In this document: piece after piece, positions 36,463 to 45,425 of the stretch | Layout: the number at the start of each line of letters is the position of its first letter | Position numbering within the stretch: position 1 is the stretch's first letter | DNA from: JBGTLU01 sp041743935 | Lineage (GTDB): Bacteria > Bacteroidota > Bacteroidia > Sphingobacteriales > Sphingobacteriaceae | Length of the DNA stretch: 64,000 bases | Reading direction: 5' to 3' | NCBI GenBank assembly: GCA_041743935.1 | Contig: JBGTLU010000053.1 | Coordinates: forward strand, 1-64,000 | The notes under the pieces: model-generated | Seen by the model: the letters and a program-made list of their open reading frames with translations, nothing else | Told to the model about the DNA's origin: nothing | Databases searched by the model: none | Made by a program: the position numbers and the translations under genes

Positions 36463-38475
36463 ATGAATTCCGAAGAAGCTAAATTAACTATTAAACGCAT
36501 CACATCTGAACTAAAGCAGCATTCCTACCAATATTATGTATTGGCACAACCTAGCATTTCGGATACCGAGTTCGATATAATGCTAAAAAAACTCGAAGCC
36601 CTAGAAAAAGAATATCCTCAATATCAAAACCCTGATTCGCCAACCTTAAAAGTAGGTGGCAGCATTACCAAAGAATTTAAAAATATAGTGCACAAATACC
36701 CCATGCTATCTTTAGGAAATACCTATTCTGAACAGGAATTAGTAGAGTTTGACCAAAGAGTAACCAAAGCTATTGGAAAACAAGTTCCCTATGTATGCGA
36801 ACTAAAATTTGATGGTTTGGCAATTGGCATAACTTACAAAGATGGCAAATTGGTTCAGGCGGTAACTCGTGGTGATGGAACTAAAGGAGATGATGTAACT
36901 GAGAATGTAAAAACCATCCGAAGCATACCACACCAATTAAAACCTGGAGATTACCCAGATGAGTTTGAAATTAGAGGCGAAATTTTTATGCACCGCAAAG
37001 CATTTGAGAAAATGAACGCCGAGCGCGCAGAAAACGGAGAGCAAATTTATGCAAACCCCAGAAATTTTGCAGCCGGTACCATAAAATTACAAGACTCTGC
37101 CGAAGTAGCTAAACGACCTTTAGATTGTTATTTATATTTTATCTATGCCGATAATTTGCCAATAAAATCCCACGCAGAAAGTTTAAAAGTTGCCGAACGA
37201 TGGGGGTTTCCGGTTTGCCAACACTATGTCCTTTGTGAAACAATTACCGAAGCTTTAGAATTCATTCACCATTGGGAAAATAAAAGGAATACCCTTTCAT
37301 TTGATATTGATGGGATAGTAATTAAAGTAGATGATTACAACATACAAAATGAATTAGGATTTACGGCTAAATCGCCAAGATGGGCAATATCTTATAAATA
37401 CAAAGCACAACAAGCAGAAACCATTCTGGAAAAAGTAAGTTACCAAGTGGGCAGAACAGGTGCTGTTACACCGGTAGCCAATTTAAAACCGGTTTTATTG
37501 GCAGGAACAACCGTAAAGCGAGCTACATTACATAATGCAAATGAAATAGAACGTTTAGACTTATGCGAAGGCGATTGGGTTTTTGTAGAAAAGGGAGGCG
37601 AGATAATTCCAAAAATAATAGGAGTAAATCTGGCCAAGCGTAAATCCGGACTTAGTTTGGTGCAATATCCAACCTTATGCCCAGAGTGCCAAAGTATTTT
37701 GTCAAGAAAAGAAGGAGAAGCGGTACATTACTGCCTCAATGATACGGATTGTCCGCCTCAAATAATTGGTAAAATTCAACATTTTATTAGCAGAAAAGCC
37801 ATGAACATGGATGGGATTGGCGATGAAACGGTAGAGTATTTCTATCGTGAGAAATTAATAAAAAGCATTGCAGATTTATATGATTTACCAAATAAAAAAG
37901 AACGATTACTAAGTTTAGACCGATTCGGAGAAAAATCGGTTACAAAACTATTAGAAGGATTAGAAGCTTCTAAGCAAATGCCGTTTGAGCGAGTTTTATT
38001 CGGCTTAGGAATTCGTTTTGTAGGCGCAACTGTGGCAAAAAAACTAGCCATGCATTTCAAAACCATTGATGCTTTAATGACTGCAAGTTATGATCAATTA
38101 ATAGAGGTGGATGAAATAGGCGAAAGAATAGCAGAAAGTGTTGTAAAGTACTTTAATATGCATTCAACTGAACTTTTGATAAAACATTTGCGTAATAAAG
38201 GCTTACAATTAGAATCAAAACACATTGAAAAAGAACCACAAAGTGATATGTTAAAAGATAAAACTTTTGTGATATCTGGCACTTTTACCAAGAATAGCAG
38301 AGAAGGCTTAAAAGAAATAATTGAAGAAAATGGTGGAAAAATGTTGAGTGGTATATCAACAAAATTGAATTATCTTGTAGCCGGTGAAAATATGGGGCCT
38401 GCAAAATTGCAAAAGGCCAACGATTTAAATATCCCAATCATCTCTGAAGATGATTTGTTGAACATGCTAAAATGA
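36463..38475 (+). CDS. ligA: NAD-dependent DNA ligase
   Basis: Seals nicks in replication and repair. 670 residues, full-length. Adenylation domain with the active-site lysine in CELKFDGLAIG (about 115-125) and TRGDGTKGDDVTENVKTI, OB fold (about 320-400), a Cys4 zinc finger (CPECQSILSRKEGEAVHYCLNDTDC), tandem HhH (MDGIGDETVEYF; VDEIGERIAESV) and a C-terminal BRCT domain from about 590 (DKTFVISGTFTKNSREG). The stop overlaps the next start by 4 bp. Confidence 0.97.
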   Translation: MNSEEAKLTIKRITSELKQHSYQYYVLAQPSISDTEFDIMLKKLEALEKEYPQYQNPDSPTLKVGGSITKEFKNIVHKYPMLSLGNTYSEQELVEFDQRVTKAIGKQVPYVCELKFDGLAIGITYKDGKLVQAVTRGDGTKGDDVTENVKTIRSIPHQLKPGDYPDEFEIRGEIFMHRKAFEKMNAERAENGEQIYANPRNFAAGTIKLQDSAEVAKRPLDCYLYFIYADNLPIKSHAESLKVAERWGFPVCQHYVLCETITEALEFIHHWENKRNTLSFDIDGIVIKVDDYNIQNELGFTAKSPRWAISYKYKAQQAETILEKVSYQVGRTGAVTPVANLKPVLLAGTTVKRATLHNANEIERLDLCEGDWVFVEKGGEIIPKIIGVNLAKRKSGLSLVQYPTLCPECQSILSRKEGEAVHYCLNDTDCPPQIIGKIQHFISRKAMNMDGIGDETVEYFYREKLIKSIADLYDLPNKKERLLSLDRFGEKSVTKLLEGLEASKQMPFERVLFGLGIRFVGATVAKKLAMHFKTIDALMTASYDQLIEVDEIGERIAESVVKYFNMHSTELLIKHLRNKGLQLESKHIEKEPQSDMLKDKTFVISGTFTKNSREGLKEIIEENGGKMLSGISTKLNYLVAGENMGPAKLQKANDLNIPIISEDDLLNMLK

Positions 38476-39032
38476 ATTTATTTAAAAATGTAAGATTAAA
38501 CCTTGCTTTGAATATTCTTAAAAAAGAAATCAAACGAAAAAGGTATAAACACCAAACCATAGCCTTTAAAGATGCTACACAAATAGGGTTACTTTTTAAT
38601 GTAACATCCACCGATGACTTTACTCAAATCCAAGAATTTGTTAGTTTTTTGAAAGATAATGCCAAAAAAGTACATGTCATTGGATTTATTCCTCAAGGTG
38701 AGCTTACTACCTATTTATTAAAAAGTTCTGAGATTGATTATCTAACTAACGACCATTTAAATTGGCTGTATATTCCAAAAAAGGAAAGAATACAAAAATT
38801 TACAGATAGACCATTAGATATTCTCATCAATTTATCTCCAAAAATGTATTTCCCGTTAAATTATATTGCTGCAAAAACCCGAGCAAAATTCAAAATTGGG
38901 CAATACGATAAACAGGCTACTTTTTGTTATGATTTTATGATTGATAACAAAAACAATCCATCTTTATCCGAATTTATACATCAAATAAAACATTATTTAC
39001 TATTAATTAACAATGAACAAACACCACTTTAG
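38472..39032 (+). CDS. Conserved hypothetical, DUF6913-like
   Basis: 186 residues, soluble, rich in Lys and Ile. GLLFNVTSTDDFTQIQEFVSFLKDNAKKVHVIGFIP and PLDILINLSPKMYFPLNYIAAKTRAKFKIG resemble a Bacteroidota-only family found beside dapA (DUF6913, as I recall it). No catalytic motif stands out. It overlaps ligA by 4 bp and dapA by 20 bp, so the three genes are probably one transcript with coupled translation. Confidence 0.75.
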   Translation: MNLFKNVRLNLALNILKKEIKRKRYKHQTIAFKDATQIGLLFNVTSTDDFTQIQEFVSFLKDNAKKVHVIGFIPQGELTTYLLKSSEIDYLTNDHLNWLYIPKKERIQKFTDRPLDILINLSPKMYFPLNYIAAKTRAKFKIGQYDKQATFCYDFMIDNKNNPSLSEFIHQIKHYLLLINNEQTPL

Positions 39033-39900
39033 AGGTACAGGTGTAGCATTAGTTACACCATTTACAAAAACCGGAGACATTGATTTTGATGCTTTTGAAA
39101 AGGTAATTGAGCACGTGTTGGCTTCTGGTCAAGGGGTAGATTATTTAGTACCCGTAGGTACCACCGGAGAGTCGGTAACATTAAGTAAAGCTGAAAAACA
39201 AGCTATTTTTAGTTTTGTTTTGGAAAAAACAAATAAACGAGTTCCAGTGGTTGCCGGAATTGGCGGAAACAATACCCGCGAAATTTTGGATGCGTATGAA
39301 CATATCAATTTAACTGGAATTTCGGCTATTTTAAGTGTTTGTCCGTATTACAATAAACCAAATCAAGAAGGCATTTACCAGCATTACAAAACAGTATGTG
39401 AAAATGCTCCTTTGCCAGTTATTTTATATAACGTACCAGGAAGAACGGGTGTAAACATGACAGCCGATACCACCTTACGCATTGCACACCAAGTGCCAAA
39501 TGCTATAGCAATAAAAGAGGCATCGGGTAATTTTGATCAGTTTATGCAAATCATCAAAAATAAACCCAAAGACTTTTTATTTATTTCTGGTGATGATGGA
39601 TACACATTACCTATGATAGCATTAGGTGCAGATGGGGTAATTTCTGTAGTAGCCAATGTCTATCCAAAGGAGTTTTGCAAACTGGTAAATCTATCTTTAG
39701 AAGGTAAATTTGAAGAAGCCAGAGAATTACAATATCGGCTGATTGATATCATAAATTTATTATTTGCCGAAGGCAGCCCAGGTGGCGCAAAAGCATTTTT
39801 AAAACAAATGAATATTTGTGGAGATACGGTGAGACAACCTCTAGCGAATGTGAGCGAACAATTGTATTCTAAAATTGCTCAATCTATAAAAAGTTTCTAA
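39013..39900 (+). CDS. dapA: 4-hydroxy-tetrahydrodipicolinate synthase
   Basis: Condenses pyruvate and aspartate semialdehyde at the entry to lysine/diaminopimelate synthesis. 295 residues, TIM barrel. GTGVALVTPFTKTGDIDFDAFE, VPVGTTGESVTLSKAEK (substrate loop), ILYNVPGRTGVNM (catalytic Tyr) and AIKEASGNFDQF (Schiff-base Lys) are all present. It supplies the DAP that MurE of this window is expected to add to the wall precursor. It starts within the end of the preceding gene and is followed by a terminator at 39903-39935. Confidence 0.96.
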   Translation: MNKHHFRGTGVALVTPFTKTGDIDFDAFEKVIEHVLASGQGVDYLVPVGTTGESVTLSKAEKQAIFSFVLEKTNKRVPVVAGIGGNNTREILDAYEHINLTGISAILSVCPYYNKPNQEGIYQHYKTVCENAPLPVILYNVPGRTGVNMTADTTLRIAHQVPNAIAIKEASGNFDQFMQIIKNKPKDFLFISGDDGYTLPMIALGADGVISVVANVYPKEFCKLVNLSLEGKFEEARELQYRLIDIINLLFAEGSPGGAKAFLKQMNICGDTVRQPLANVSEQLYSKIAQSIKSF

Positions 39901-39902
39901 AA

Positions 39903-39935
39903 AATAATGTCCCGATATTTTATCGGGACATTATT
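39903..39935 (+). terminator. Terminator after dapA
   Basis: 14-bp perfect stem (AATAATGTCCCGAT and complement) with a 5-base loop, three bases after the dapA stop. It ends 21 bp before the convergent small gene at 39956 and may serve both. Confidence 0.8.
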
Positions 39936-39955
39936 AACTTCAAAATTGCGAATAA

Positions 39956-40135
39956 TTACTTAGCGCTATTTTTAGTGTTTTGAACTTCTAAACGTATAGC
40001 TTGTGCTAAATTCTTAAGGTCTTGCATACCTTTGCGTACACGAGTACCGGCTGCATTGTTACCTTTATTATAAAACTTATCGGCATCGCCTTCTAAGTCT
40101 GCAACCATTTTTTTGAAGTCATTAAATTTTTTCAT
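39956..40135 (-). CDS. Histone H1-like small basic protein
   Basis: 59 residues, missed by length filters. It begins MKKFNDFKKMVADLEGDADK and continues with the family core FYNKGNNAAGTRVRKGMQDL and KNLAQAIRLEVQ. This matches the short histone-H1-like proteins of Bacteroidota, related to the chlamydial Hc1 N-terminal region. Probably a DNA-associated protein, abundant in these bacteria, with unknown exact role. It stands as a single gene with its own promoter (40185-40214), converging on dapA. Confidence 0.88.
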   Translation of the reverse strand: MKKFNDFKKMVADLEGDADKFYNKGNNAAGTRVRKGMQDLKNLAQAIRLEVQNTKNSAK

Positions 40136-40184
40136 AAAGTTAATTTTTTAAGGTTTTAAAATAATTTTTAGGGCTATTGTATTG

Positions 40185-40214
40185 CTAAAGTAGAATGTTT
40201 TTCCAGTAAACCAA
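40185..40214 (-). promoter_or_regulatory. Promoter of the histone H1-like gene
   Basis: On the minus strand TTG, 19 bp, TACTTTAG (one mismatch to TAnnTTTG), 49 bp before the ATG at 40135. The rest of the 265-bp gap up to 40400 is AT-rich and holds only the terminator at 40336-40377. Confidence 0.5.
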
Positions 40215-40335
40215 AATTTTTTTAAATAAAAAAATAGCATTAGAGTAATTAATTATGCACATTTTATTGCATAGGAGTAAATCTAAGCTAAATTTTAGTC
40301 TGTAGAAAATTGTAATATATACCTCTTAAGGTTTT

Positions 40336-40377
40336 AAACTAAGAAGGGCGGAAATAATTTTCCGCCCTTCTTAGTTT
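40336..40377 (-). terminator. Terminator of the alpha-oxoamine synthase gene
   Basis: 19-bp perfect stem (AAACTAAGAAGGGCGGAAA and complement) with loop TAAT, 23 bp after the stop at 40401. No long T-run follows, but the stem itself ends in T's. Confidence 0.75.
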
Positions 40378-40400
40378 ATGTATTAACCTGAAATAGAATA

Positions 40401-41642
40401 CTATACAGCTATTAAACGTTCGGTGGAGTAAGCTCCTTTTTTTAGCTTTTCATATACCTCAGTAAATGCAATAAGTGTACGTTCTACGTCTTCTAACTCA
40501 TGAACTGCTGAAGGTATTAAACGTAACATTAATTGTCCTTTTGGAATGACAGGGTAGGTTACGATAGAGCAAAAAATGCTATAATTTTCACGTAAATCCA
40601 TAATTAAGTTAGTAGCTTCTGTTAATGTCCCGTTTAAAAATACAGGAGTAACAGGGCTATTTGTCTTTCCTAAATCAAATCCACGTGCTTTAAGTCCACT
40701 TTGTAATGCGTGTACTATAGTCCAAAGCTTATCTTTTAATTGCGGATTGGAGCGAAGTAACTCTAAACGCTTTAATAAACCAATTACCATTGGCATAGGT
40801 AAAGATTTGGCAAAGGTTTGTGAGCGCATGTTGTAACGTAAATACTCTACTACTTGCTCTGTACTAGATACAAATGCACCAATACCTGCCATTGATTTTG
40901 CAAACGTTCCAAAATAAACGTCTATCCCATCCTGACAACCTTGCTCTTCTCCGGCACCTGCACCAGTTTTACCCATGGTTCCAAAACCGTGTGCATCATC
41001 TACCAGTAAACGGAAGTTATGAGTAGCTTTTAAAGCTACAATTTCTTTTAGTTTACCTTGTACGCCCGACATTCCGAATACACCTTCGGTGATTACCAAA
41101 ATAGCTCCTGGCGTTCCTTCTACGAGTTTTTCGGCGCGTTTTAGTTGTACTACCAAGTTATCCACGTCATTATGTTTATACACAAATCGTTTTCCTTGAT
41201 GTAATCTAACTCCATCAATAATACAAGCATGAGATTCGGCATCGTATACAATAACATCATGACGATCTACTAATGTATCGACAATAGAAACCATGCCTTG
41301 GTAGCCGTAATTGAGCAAGAAAGTATCTTCCTTACCCATAAATTCGGATAATTGGCGCTCTAATGCTTCGTGATAATTGGAGTTACCAGACATCATGCGT
41401 GCTCCCATAGGGTACGCCATGCCAAATTCTTTGGCTCCTTCTGCATCTACTCTTCTTACTTCGGGATGATTGGCTAAGCCTAAGTAATTATTTAAGCTCC
41501 AAACTAAATGTTCTTTACCTCTGAAATTCATGTGAGGTCCTATATCGCCTTCTAATTTTGGGAATGCGAAGTATCCGTGCGCCATTTTAGAGTGCTGGCC
41601 TAATGGGCCACGGTTTTTCTGAATTTTTTCGAATATATCCAA
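40401..41642 (-). CDS. Alpha-oxoamine synthase (Kbl/BioF/serine palmitoyltransferase family)
   Basis: 413-residue PLP enzyme condensing an amino acid with an acyl thioester. WSLNNYLGLANHPEV, DAESHACIIDGVRLHQGKR, LLVDDAHGFGTMGKTGAG and the Schiff-base lysine in FGTFAKSMAGIGAF are diagnostic. Substrates are not fixed: serine palmitoyltransferase (sphingolipid) and cysteate acyltransferase (CapB-type, sulfonolipid) are plausible in Bacteroidota; KBL and 8-amino-7-oxononanoate synthase are less so, since no tdh or bio gene is adjacent. The start is a TTG at 41640-41642 (MDIFEKIQKNRGPLG); the nearest ATG (41585) would remove conserved residues. It has its own promoter and is not part of the dcw operon. 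Confidence 0.85.
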   Translation of the reverse strand: MDIFEKIQKNRGPLGQHSKMAHGYFAFPKLEGDIGPHMNFRGKEHLVWSLNNYLGLANHPEVRRVDAEGAKEFGMAYPMGARMMSGNSNYHEALERQLSEFMGKEDTFLLNYGYQGMVSIVDTLVDRHDVIVYDAESHACIIDGVRLHQGKRFVYKHNDVDNLVVQLKRAEKLVEGTPGAILVITEGVFGMSGVQGKLKEIVALKATHNFRLLVDDAHGFGTMGKTGAGAGEEQGCQDGIDVYFGTFAKSMAGIGAFVSSTEQVVEYLRYNMRSQTFAKSLPMPMVIGLLKRLELLRSNPQLKDKLWTIVHALQSGLKARGFDLGKTNSPVTPVFLNGTLTEATNLIMDLRENYSIFCSIVTYPVIPKGQLMLRLIPSAVHELEDVERTLIAFTEVYEKLKKGAYSTERLIAV

Positions 41643-41672
41643 TGGTTTGTGTTTTTAATTTTAACTAGTTTG

Positions 41673-41703
41673 CAAAGGTAATTGATAGTAATGGTTTTAA
41701 CAA
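41673..41703 (-). promoter_or_regulatory. Promoter of the alpha-oxoamine synthase gene
   Basis: On the minus strand TTG, 20 bp, TACCTTTG: a full match to both Bacteroidota elements, about 30 bp before the TTG start codon. The -33 TTG abuts the ftsZ terminator. Confidence 0.7.
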
Positions 41704-41731
41704 AAAAGAGCAGGGCTATTACACCCTACTC
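41702..41731 (-). terminator. Terminator of ftsZ / dcw operon
   Basis: On the minus strand GAGTAGGG pairs with CCCTGCTC (one G-T pair) around an 8-base loop, followed by six T's. It lies 30 bp after the ftsZ stop and ends the division cluster. Confidence 0.8.
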
Positions 41732-41760
41732 CTAATCACAACATAAAAATTTGAATGGAC

Positions 41761-43326
41761 TTAATCCACATTGTCGTGTAAAAATGAATTATTAGGCCTA
41801 ATCTCAGTTATACCTTCTTCTTCAGATAATGTAAATCTTGATATTTCTGACTCGGATGAATGAGAAACATTTTGTAGGTTTCTGTTTTTGCGAACATAAG
41901 CCGGAACGTTTTCTATCATGTTAAGGTTTTGGTTAGCTCTTAAACCTTCCGTTAGTTGTTTTAGTTTAATAATTCGTTCTCTAGATCGTTTTAATTGTTC
42001 TTCTACAGTAAATCCTTCCTCCGTAGGTTTTTCTTCTTCTTCTGCTACATTTTCAGCAGGATGGGTAGATGTTTCTGAATCACCCACTCCCGGAAAATCA
42101 AAAATACTTACTTGTCTCTTAGATAGCTCTTCGATAGGAGTTTTTACAATTAATGTTGGTTCCTTAAGAACAGGTTCTGAACTAAAATCGAAATCAAATG
42201 GAGAATTGCTATCTGCTATTTTTTCTTCTACTTTAAACTGTATATGGGAAGCTGCTTCTTCCATTGCAGATTTTGGTGCAGTATCTACTGTAAATGCTGC
42301 TTTAACTTCTTCAGAATTTGCTGAAAGAATTGTTACTTTTTTGGTAAATCCATTTTTTTGACGCTCTTCTTTGGTTTGAAATCCCGTGGCTATGATGGTT
42401 ACCAATATGTTTTCACCCAATGATTCATCGTAGCAATGGCCCCAAATCATTTCTGCAGTTTGACCGGCTTGTTCTTGTATGTAATCGGTAATTTCTGCTA
42501 CTTCATCCATCAAAATTTCTTTGGTGCCAGAAGTTATATTTAAGAGAATATAACGTGCGCCTTCAATTTCACTTTCATCTAACAAAGGTGAGGATAATGC
42601 GCCCATTACTGCACGTTTAGCTCTATTCTCTCCTTCGGCCATGCTAGATCCCATGATGGCTACACCACTATCTATCATGACGGTTTTTACGTCTTCAAAA
42701 TCCACGTTTACTTTACCCGGAACGGTAATTAACTCTGCAATTCCTTTTGCGGCAGTGGTTAATACATCATCCGCTTCTGAGAATGCATTGGTTAGAGTTA
42801 AATTGCCAAACATGGTGCGAAGTTTATCGTTAGAGATAACCAACATGGCATCCACATTTTTCTTTAATTCTGCCAAACCTTCGTCTGCTTGTTGTCTACG
42901 TCTTTTTCCTTCAAAAGAAAAAGGAGTGGTAATGATGCCAACCGTTAGAATTCCAAGCTCTTTGGCAGCTTGCGCAATAATTGGGCTTGCACCTGTACCA
43001 GTTCCACCGCCCATTCCGGCAGTTATGAAAACCATTTTGGTGTTATTTCCCAAAATTTCTTTTATCTCTTCGATATTTTCAATCGCCGCATTTCTACCAA
43101 CTTCCGGATTTGAACCGGCACCTAAACCTTCGCGAAGGCTTGCACCAAGTTGAATCTTGGTAGGTATGGGGCTTAGCTCAAGCGCTTGAGCATCGGTATT
43201 ACATATCAAGAAATCTACGCCTTTTATTCCTTGATTATACATGTGGTTTACGGCATTTCCGCCTCCACCACCTACACCAATTACTTTTATAATTGATGAG
43301 CGCTCTTTTTCCATTTCAAATTTCAT
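41761..43326 (-). CDS. ftsZ: Cell division protein FtsZ
   Basis: Tubulin-like GTPase that forms the division ring. 521 residues. The G-box GGGGGNAVNHM is at about 20-30, the tubulin signature GGGTGTGASP at about 108-118, and the T7 loop VDFEDVKTVMIDSG follows. After the core (to about 330) comes an acidic, variable linker, then ENVPAYVRKNRNL (about 470-482), the FtsA-binding conserved peptide, and an unusual extra tail of about 35 residues. Last gene of the dcw operon, followed by a terminator. Confidence 0.97.
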   Translation of the reverse strand: MKFEMEKERSSIIKVIGVGGGGGNAVNHMYNQGIKGVDFLICNTDAQALELSPIPTKIQLGASLREGLGAGSNPEVGRNAAIENIEEIKEILGNNTKMVFITAGMGGGTGTGASPIIAQAAKELGILTVGIITTPFSFEGKRRRQQADEGLAELKKNVDAMLVISNDKLRTMFGNLTLTNAFSEADDVLTTAAKGIAELITVPGKVNVDFEDVKTVMIDSGVAIMGSSMAEGENRAKRAVMGALSSPLLDESEIEGARYILLNITSGTKEILMDEVAEITDYIQEQAGQTAEMIWGHCYDESLGENILVTIIATGFQTKEERQKNGFTKKVTILSANSEEVKAAFTVDTAPKSAMEEAASHIQFKVEEKIADSNSPFDFDFSSEPVLKEPTLIVKTPIEELSKRQVSIFDFPGVGDSETSTHPAENVAEEEEKPTEEGFTVEEQLKRSRERIIKLKQLTEGLRANQNLNMIENVPAYVRKNRNLQNVSHSSESEISRFTLSEEEGITEIRPNNSFLHDNVD

Positions 43327-43356
43327 AGTTGTAATTATTTATGTTGTGTGAAAAAT

Positions 43357-44649
43357 TTATTTATCTAAATATTCTTTATCATCCGGCCCTTTGTTGTCTA
43401 CAATCAGGTTTGCACTTTTCTGAATAAGATTACCAAAAAACGTAAATGCTGTTTTCTGTTTTACTTCTTTTGTTTCTTCTTTTTTATCTCTTCTTTCAGC
43501 TGTGTTAACTCCATCTATTAATAAGCCTATTGCAGTTGCATACATTGGGCTGGCAATATCATTTATATTACTTCTGGCTATATGTTCTGTTGGGTAACCT
43601 ATGCGTGCATCCATACCAGTCATGTATTCTACTAGTTGTGGAAGGTGTTTTAATTGAGAACCACCGCCGGTTATTACGATTCCTGCAATGAGTTTTTTCT
43701 CTAAGCCAGAATTTTTAATTTCATAATACACATGCTCAATAATTTCTTCCATTCTGGCTTGAATGATATAGGCAAGATTTTTTACCGAAATTTCTTTTGC
43801 TTCACGGCCTCTTAAACCTGGTATGGAAATGATTTCGGTATCCTTATTTTCATCTGCTAATGCTGAACCAAATTTTATCTTTAATAACTCTGCTTGATTT
43901 TTCATTACCATGCATCCTTCTCTTATATCTTCGGTTACAATGTTTCCTCCCAATGGGATTACCGCAGTATGACGGATGATGTCTTGCAAGAAAATGGCCA
44001 CATCGGTTGTTCCACCACCTATATCTACCAACACAACTCCGGCATCTTTCTCTTCTTTACTTAACACAGATTCTGAGGAAGCTAAAGGTTCTAATACTAA
44101 GTTTTCTGTTTCGAGCCCGGCACGGTTAACGCATTTTTGGATGTTAGAAATGGCTGTTACTTGTCCGGTTATGATATGAAAATTAGCTTCCATTCGGATG
44201 CCAGCCATACCAATCGGGTCTAAAATTCCGGCTTCGTTATCTATGGTATAATCTTGAGGTAAAATATGGATGATTTGCTCGCCTGGAGGCATTAGTAACC
44301 GATTCATATCTTCAATTAATGCATCGATATCTGCTTGGCTTATTTCGGCCATGTTATTATTCCTAACTCGTAATCCTCTGTGCTGCTGGCTACGAATGTG
44401 TTGACCCGCAATACCCACGTTTACAGTAAAAATATCGGCTTTAGATTGCGCAGAAGCTAATTCTACAGCTTCTTTGATGCCATTTACTGTTTTTTCTATG
44501 TTTGATACCACACCACGGCTTACCCCAAAAGACTCGGTTTTGCCCAGTCCGAGTACTTCTATTTTACCGTAATCTGTTCTTCGACCAACGATTGCACAAA
44601 TTTTTGTTGTGCCGATATCAAGTCCTACTACAATTTCTGAATTAGCCAT
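43357..44649 (-). CDS. ftsA: Cell division protein FtsA
   Basis: Actin-like ATPase that tethers FtsZ to the membrane. 430 residues. EIVVGLDIGTTKICAIVGRR at the start is phosphate-1, VVLVDIGGGTTDVAIF at about 205-220 is phosphate-2, and AGIVITGGGSQLKHLPQL near 325-340 the adenosine motif; the 1C subdomain lies at about 85-165. The C-terminus FTFFGNLIQKSANLIVDN could form the amphipathic membrane helix. Between ftsQ and ftsZ, 5 bp after ftsQ and 30 bp before ftsZ. Confidence 0.96.
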   Translation of the reverse strand: MANSEIVVGLDIGTTKICAIVGRRTDYGKIEVLGLGKTESFGVSRGVVSNIEKTVNGIKEAVELASAQSKADIFTVNVGIAGQHIRSQQHRGLRVRNNNMAEISQADIDALIEDMNRLLMPPGEQIIHILPQDYTIDNEAGILDPIGMAGIRMEANFHIITGQVTAISNIQKCVNRAGLETENLVLEPLASSESVLSKEEKDAGVVLVDIGGGTTDVAIFLQDIIRHTAVIPLGGNIVTEDIREGCMVMKNQAELLKIKFGSALADENKDTEIISIPGLRGREAKEISVKNLAYIIQARMEEIIEHVYYEIKNSGLEKKLIAGIVITGGGSQLKHLPQLVEYMTGMDARIGYPTEHIARSNINDIASPMYATAIGLLIDGVNTAERRDKKEETKEVKQKTAFTFFGNLIQKSANLIVDNKGPDDKEYLDK

Positions 44650-44654
44650 ACGTA

Positions 44655-45425
44655 TTAATTATTTATTGTGTCTTTTATACAAACTATTTGGTTGTGATAT
44701 TTTAGGTTGAGTGTTTTATACTTTTCCCACCCCACTCTAGGTAGTGCTTCTTTATAAAAAAGCATCAAGTTTCTGAATTTAAGTTCCATGTTTTGTACAT
44801 CTCCAAGTAAAATTCGATGATTACCAACTCGTGGGATGAGCTCAATTTCTTTATTGGCGTTAACAAAGATTTGTCCAATTTGGGCTTTCCAGAATTCATC
44901 ATTACTTATAAAATTTGCCAATTGATATAAGTCTTTAATTAAGCTTGTGTTTAAAGAATCTATGGTACCGTATCCTTCATCAATAAAACCGTTTGCAACC
45001 AATACTCTAGCTGTGAAATTTTCGGATAAAGGCATTTTTAATCCATTCTTATCTATATAAAAACTTCTGTAACTCTCATTTATCACTCGCATTAATGGCT
45101 CTCTTTGCTTTAGTTTTATACGCATGGTACCATCTATGTCTATGTAAACATTAGAAGCTAAAACATAGGGGTTTGATGTAATTTCATTTTCTAGCAATTC
45201 CACCGGTATTCCATGTATAGATTCTCCAACCAATCGTCTATTATTATTGTATAGGATATCGTTTACTTGATCTTTTTCTAGAAAAAAGTTTTCGCCAATG
45301 ATGTTTATTTCGATGGACTTTAATTTAATATTTTGTTGTTGCTGATGTGCAAAACCCATTAACACGACAACCGATGCCAGTGCCAAAATCCATAAAAAGC
45401 TGTATAAAATTCTTTTCCAGATCAT
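44655..45425 (-). CDS. ftsQ: Cell division protein FtsQ/DivIB
   Basis: 256-residue bitopic membrane protein linking early and late divisome parts. One N-terminal transmembrane segment (about 5-24), then a POTRA-like domain (about 30-110, KSIEINIIGENFFLEKDQVNDIL) and a beta domain. Sequence identity in this family is low, so the call rests on this architecture and on its place between murC and ftsA. The start overlaps the murC stop by 4 bp (ATGA). Confidence 0.9.
   Translation of the reverse strand: MIWKRILYSFLWILALASVVVLMGFAHQQQQNIKLKSIEINIIGENFFLEKDQVNDILYNNNRRLVGESIHGIPVELLENEITSNPYVLASNVYIDIDGTMRIKLKQREPLMRVINESYRSFYIDKNGLKMPLSENFTARVLVANGFIDEGYGTIDSLNTSLIKDLYQLANFISNDEFWKAQIGQIFVNANKEIELIPRVGNHRILLGDVQNMELKFRNLMLFYKEALPRVGWEKYKTLNLKYHNQIVCIKDTINN

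Noticed and set aside
42641..43153. 170-codon open frame antisense to ftsZ
   Set aside because: Shadow of a conserved gene; composition is low-complexity Ser/Pro/Ala, with no family resemblance.
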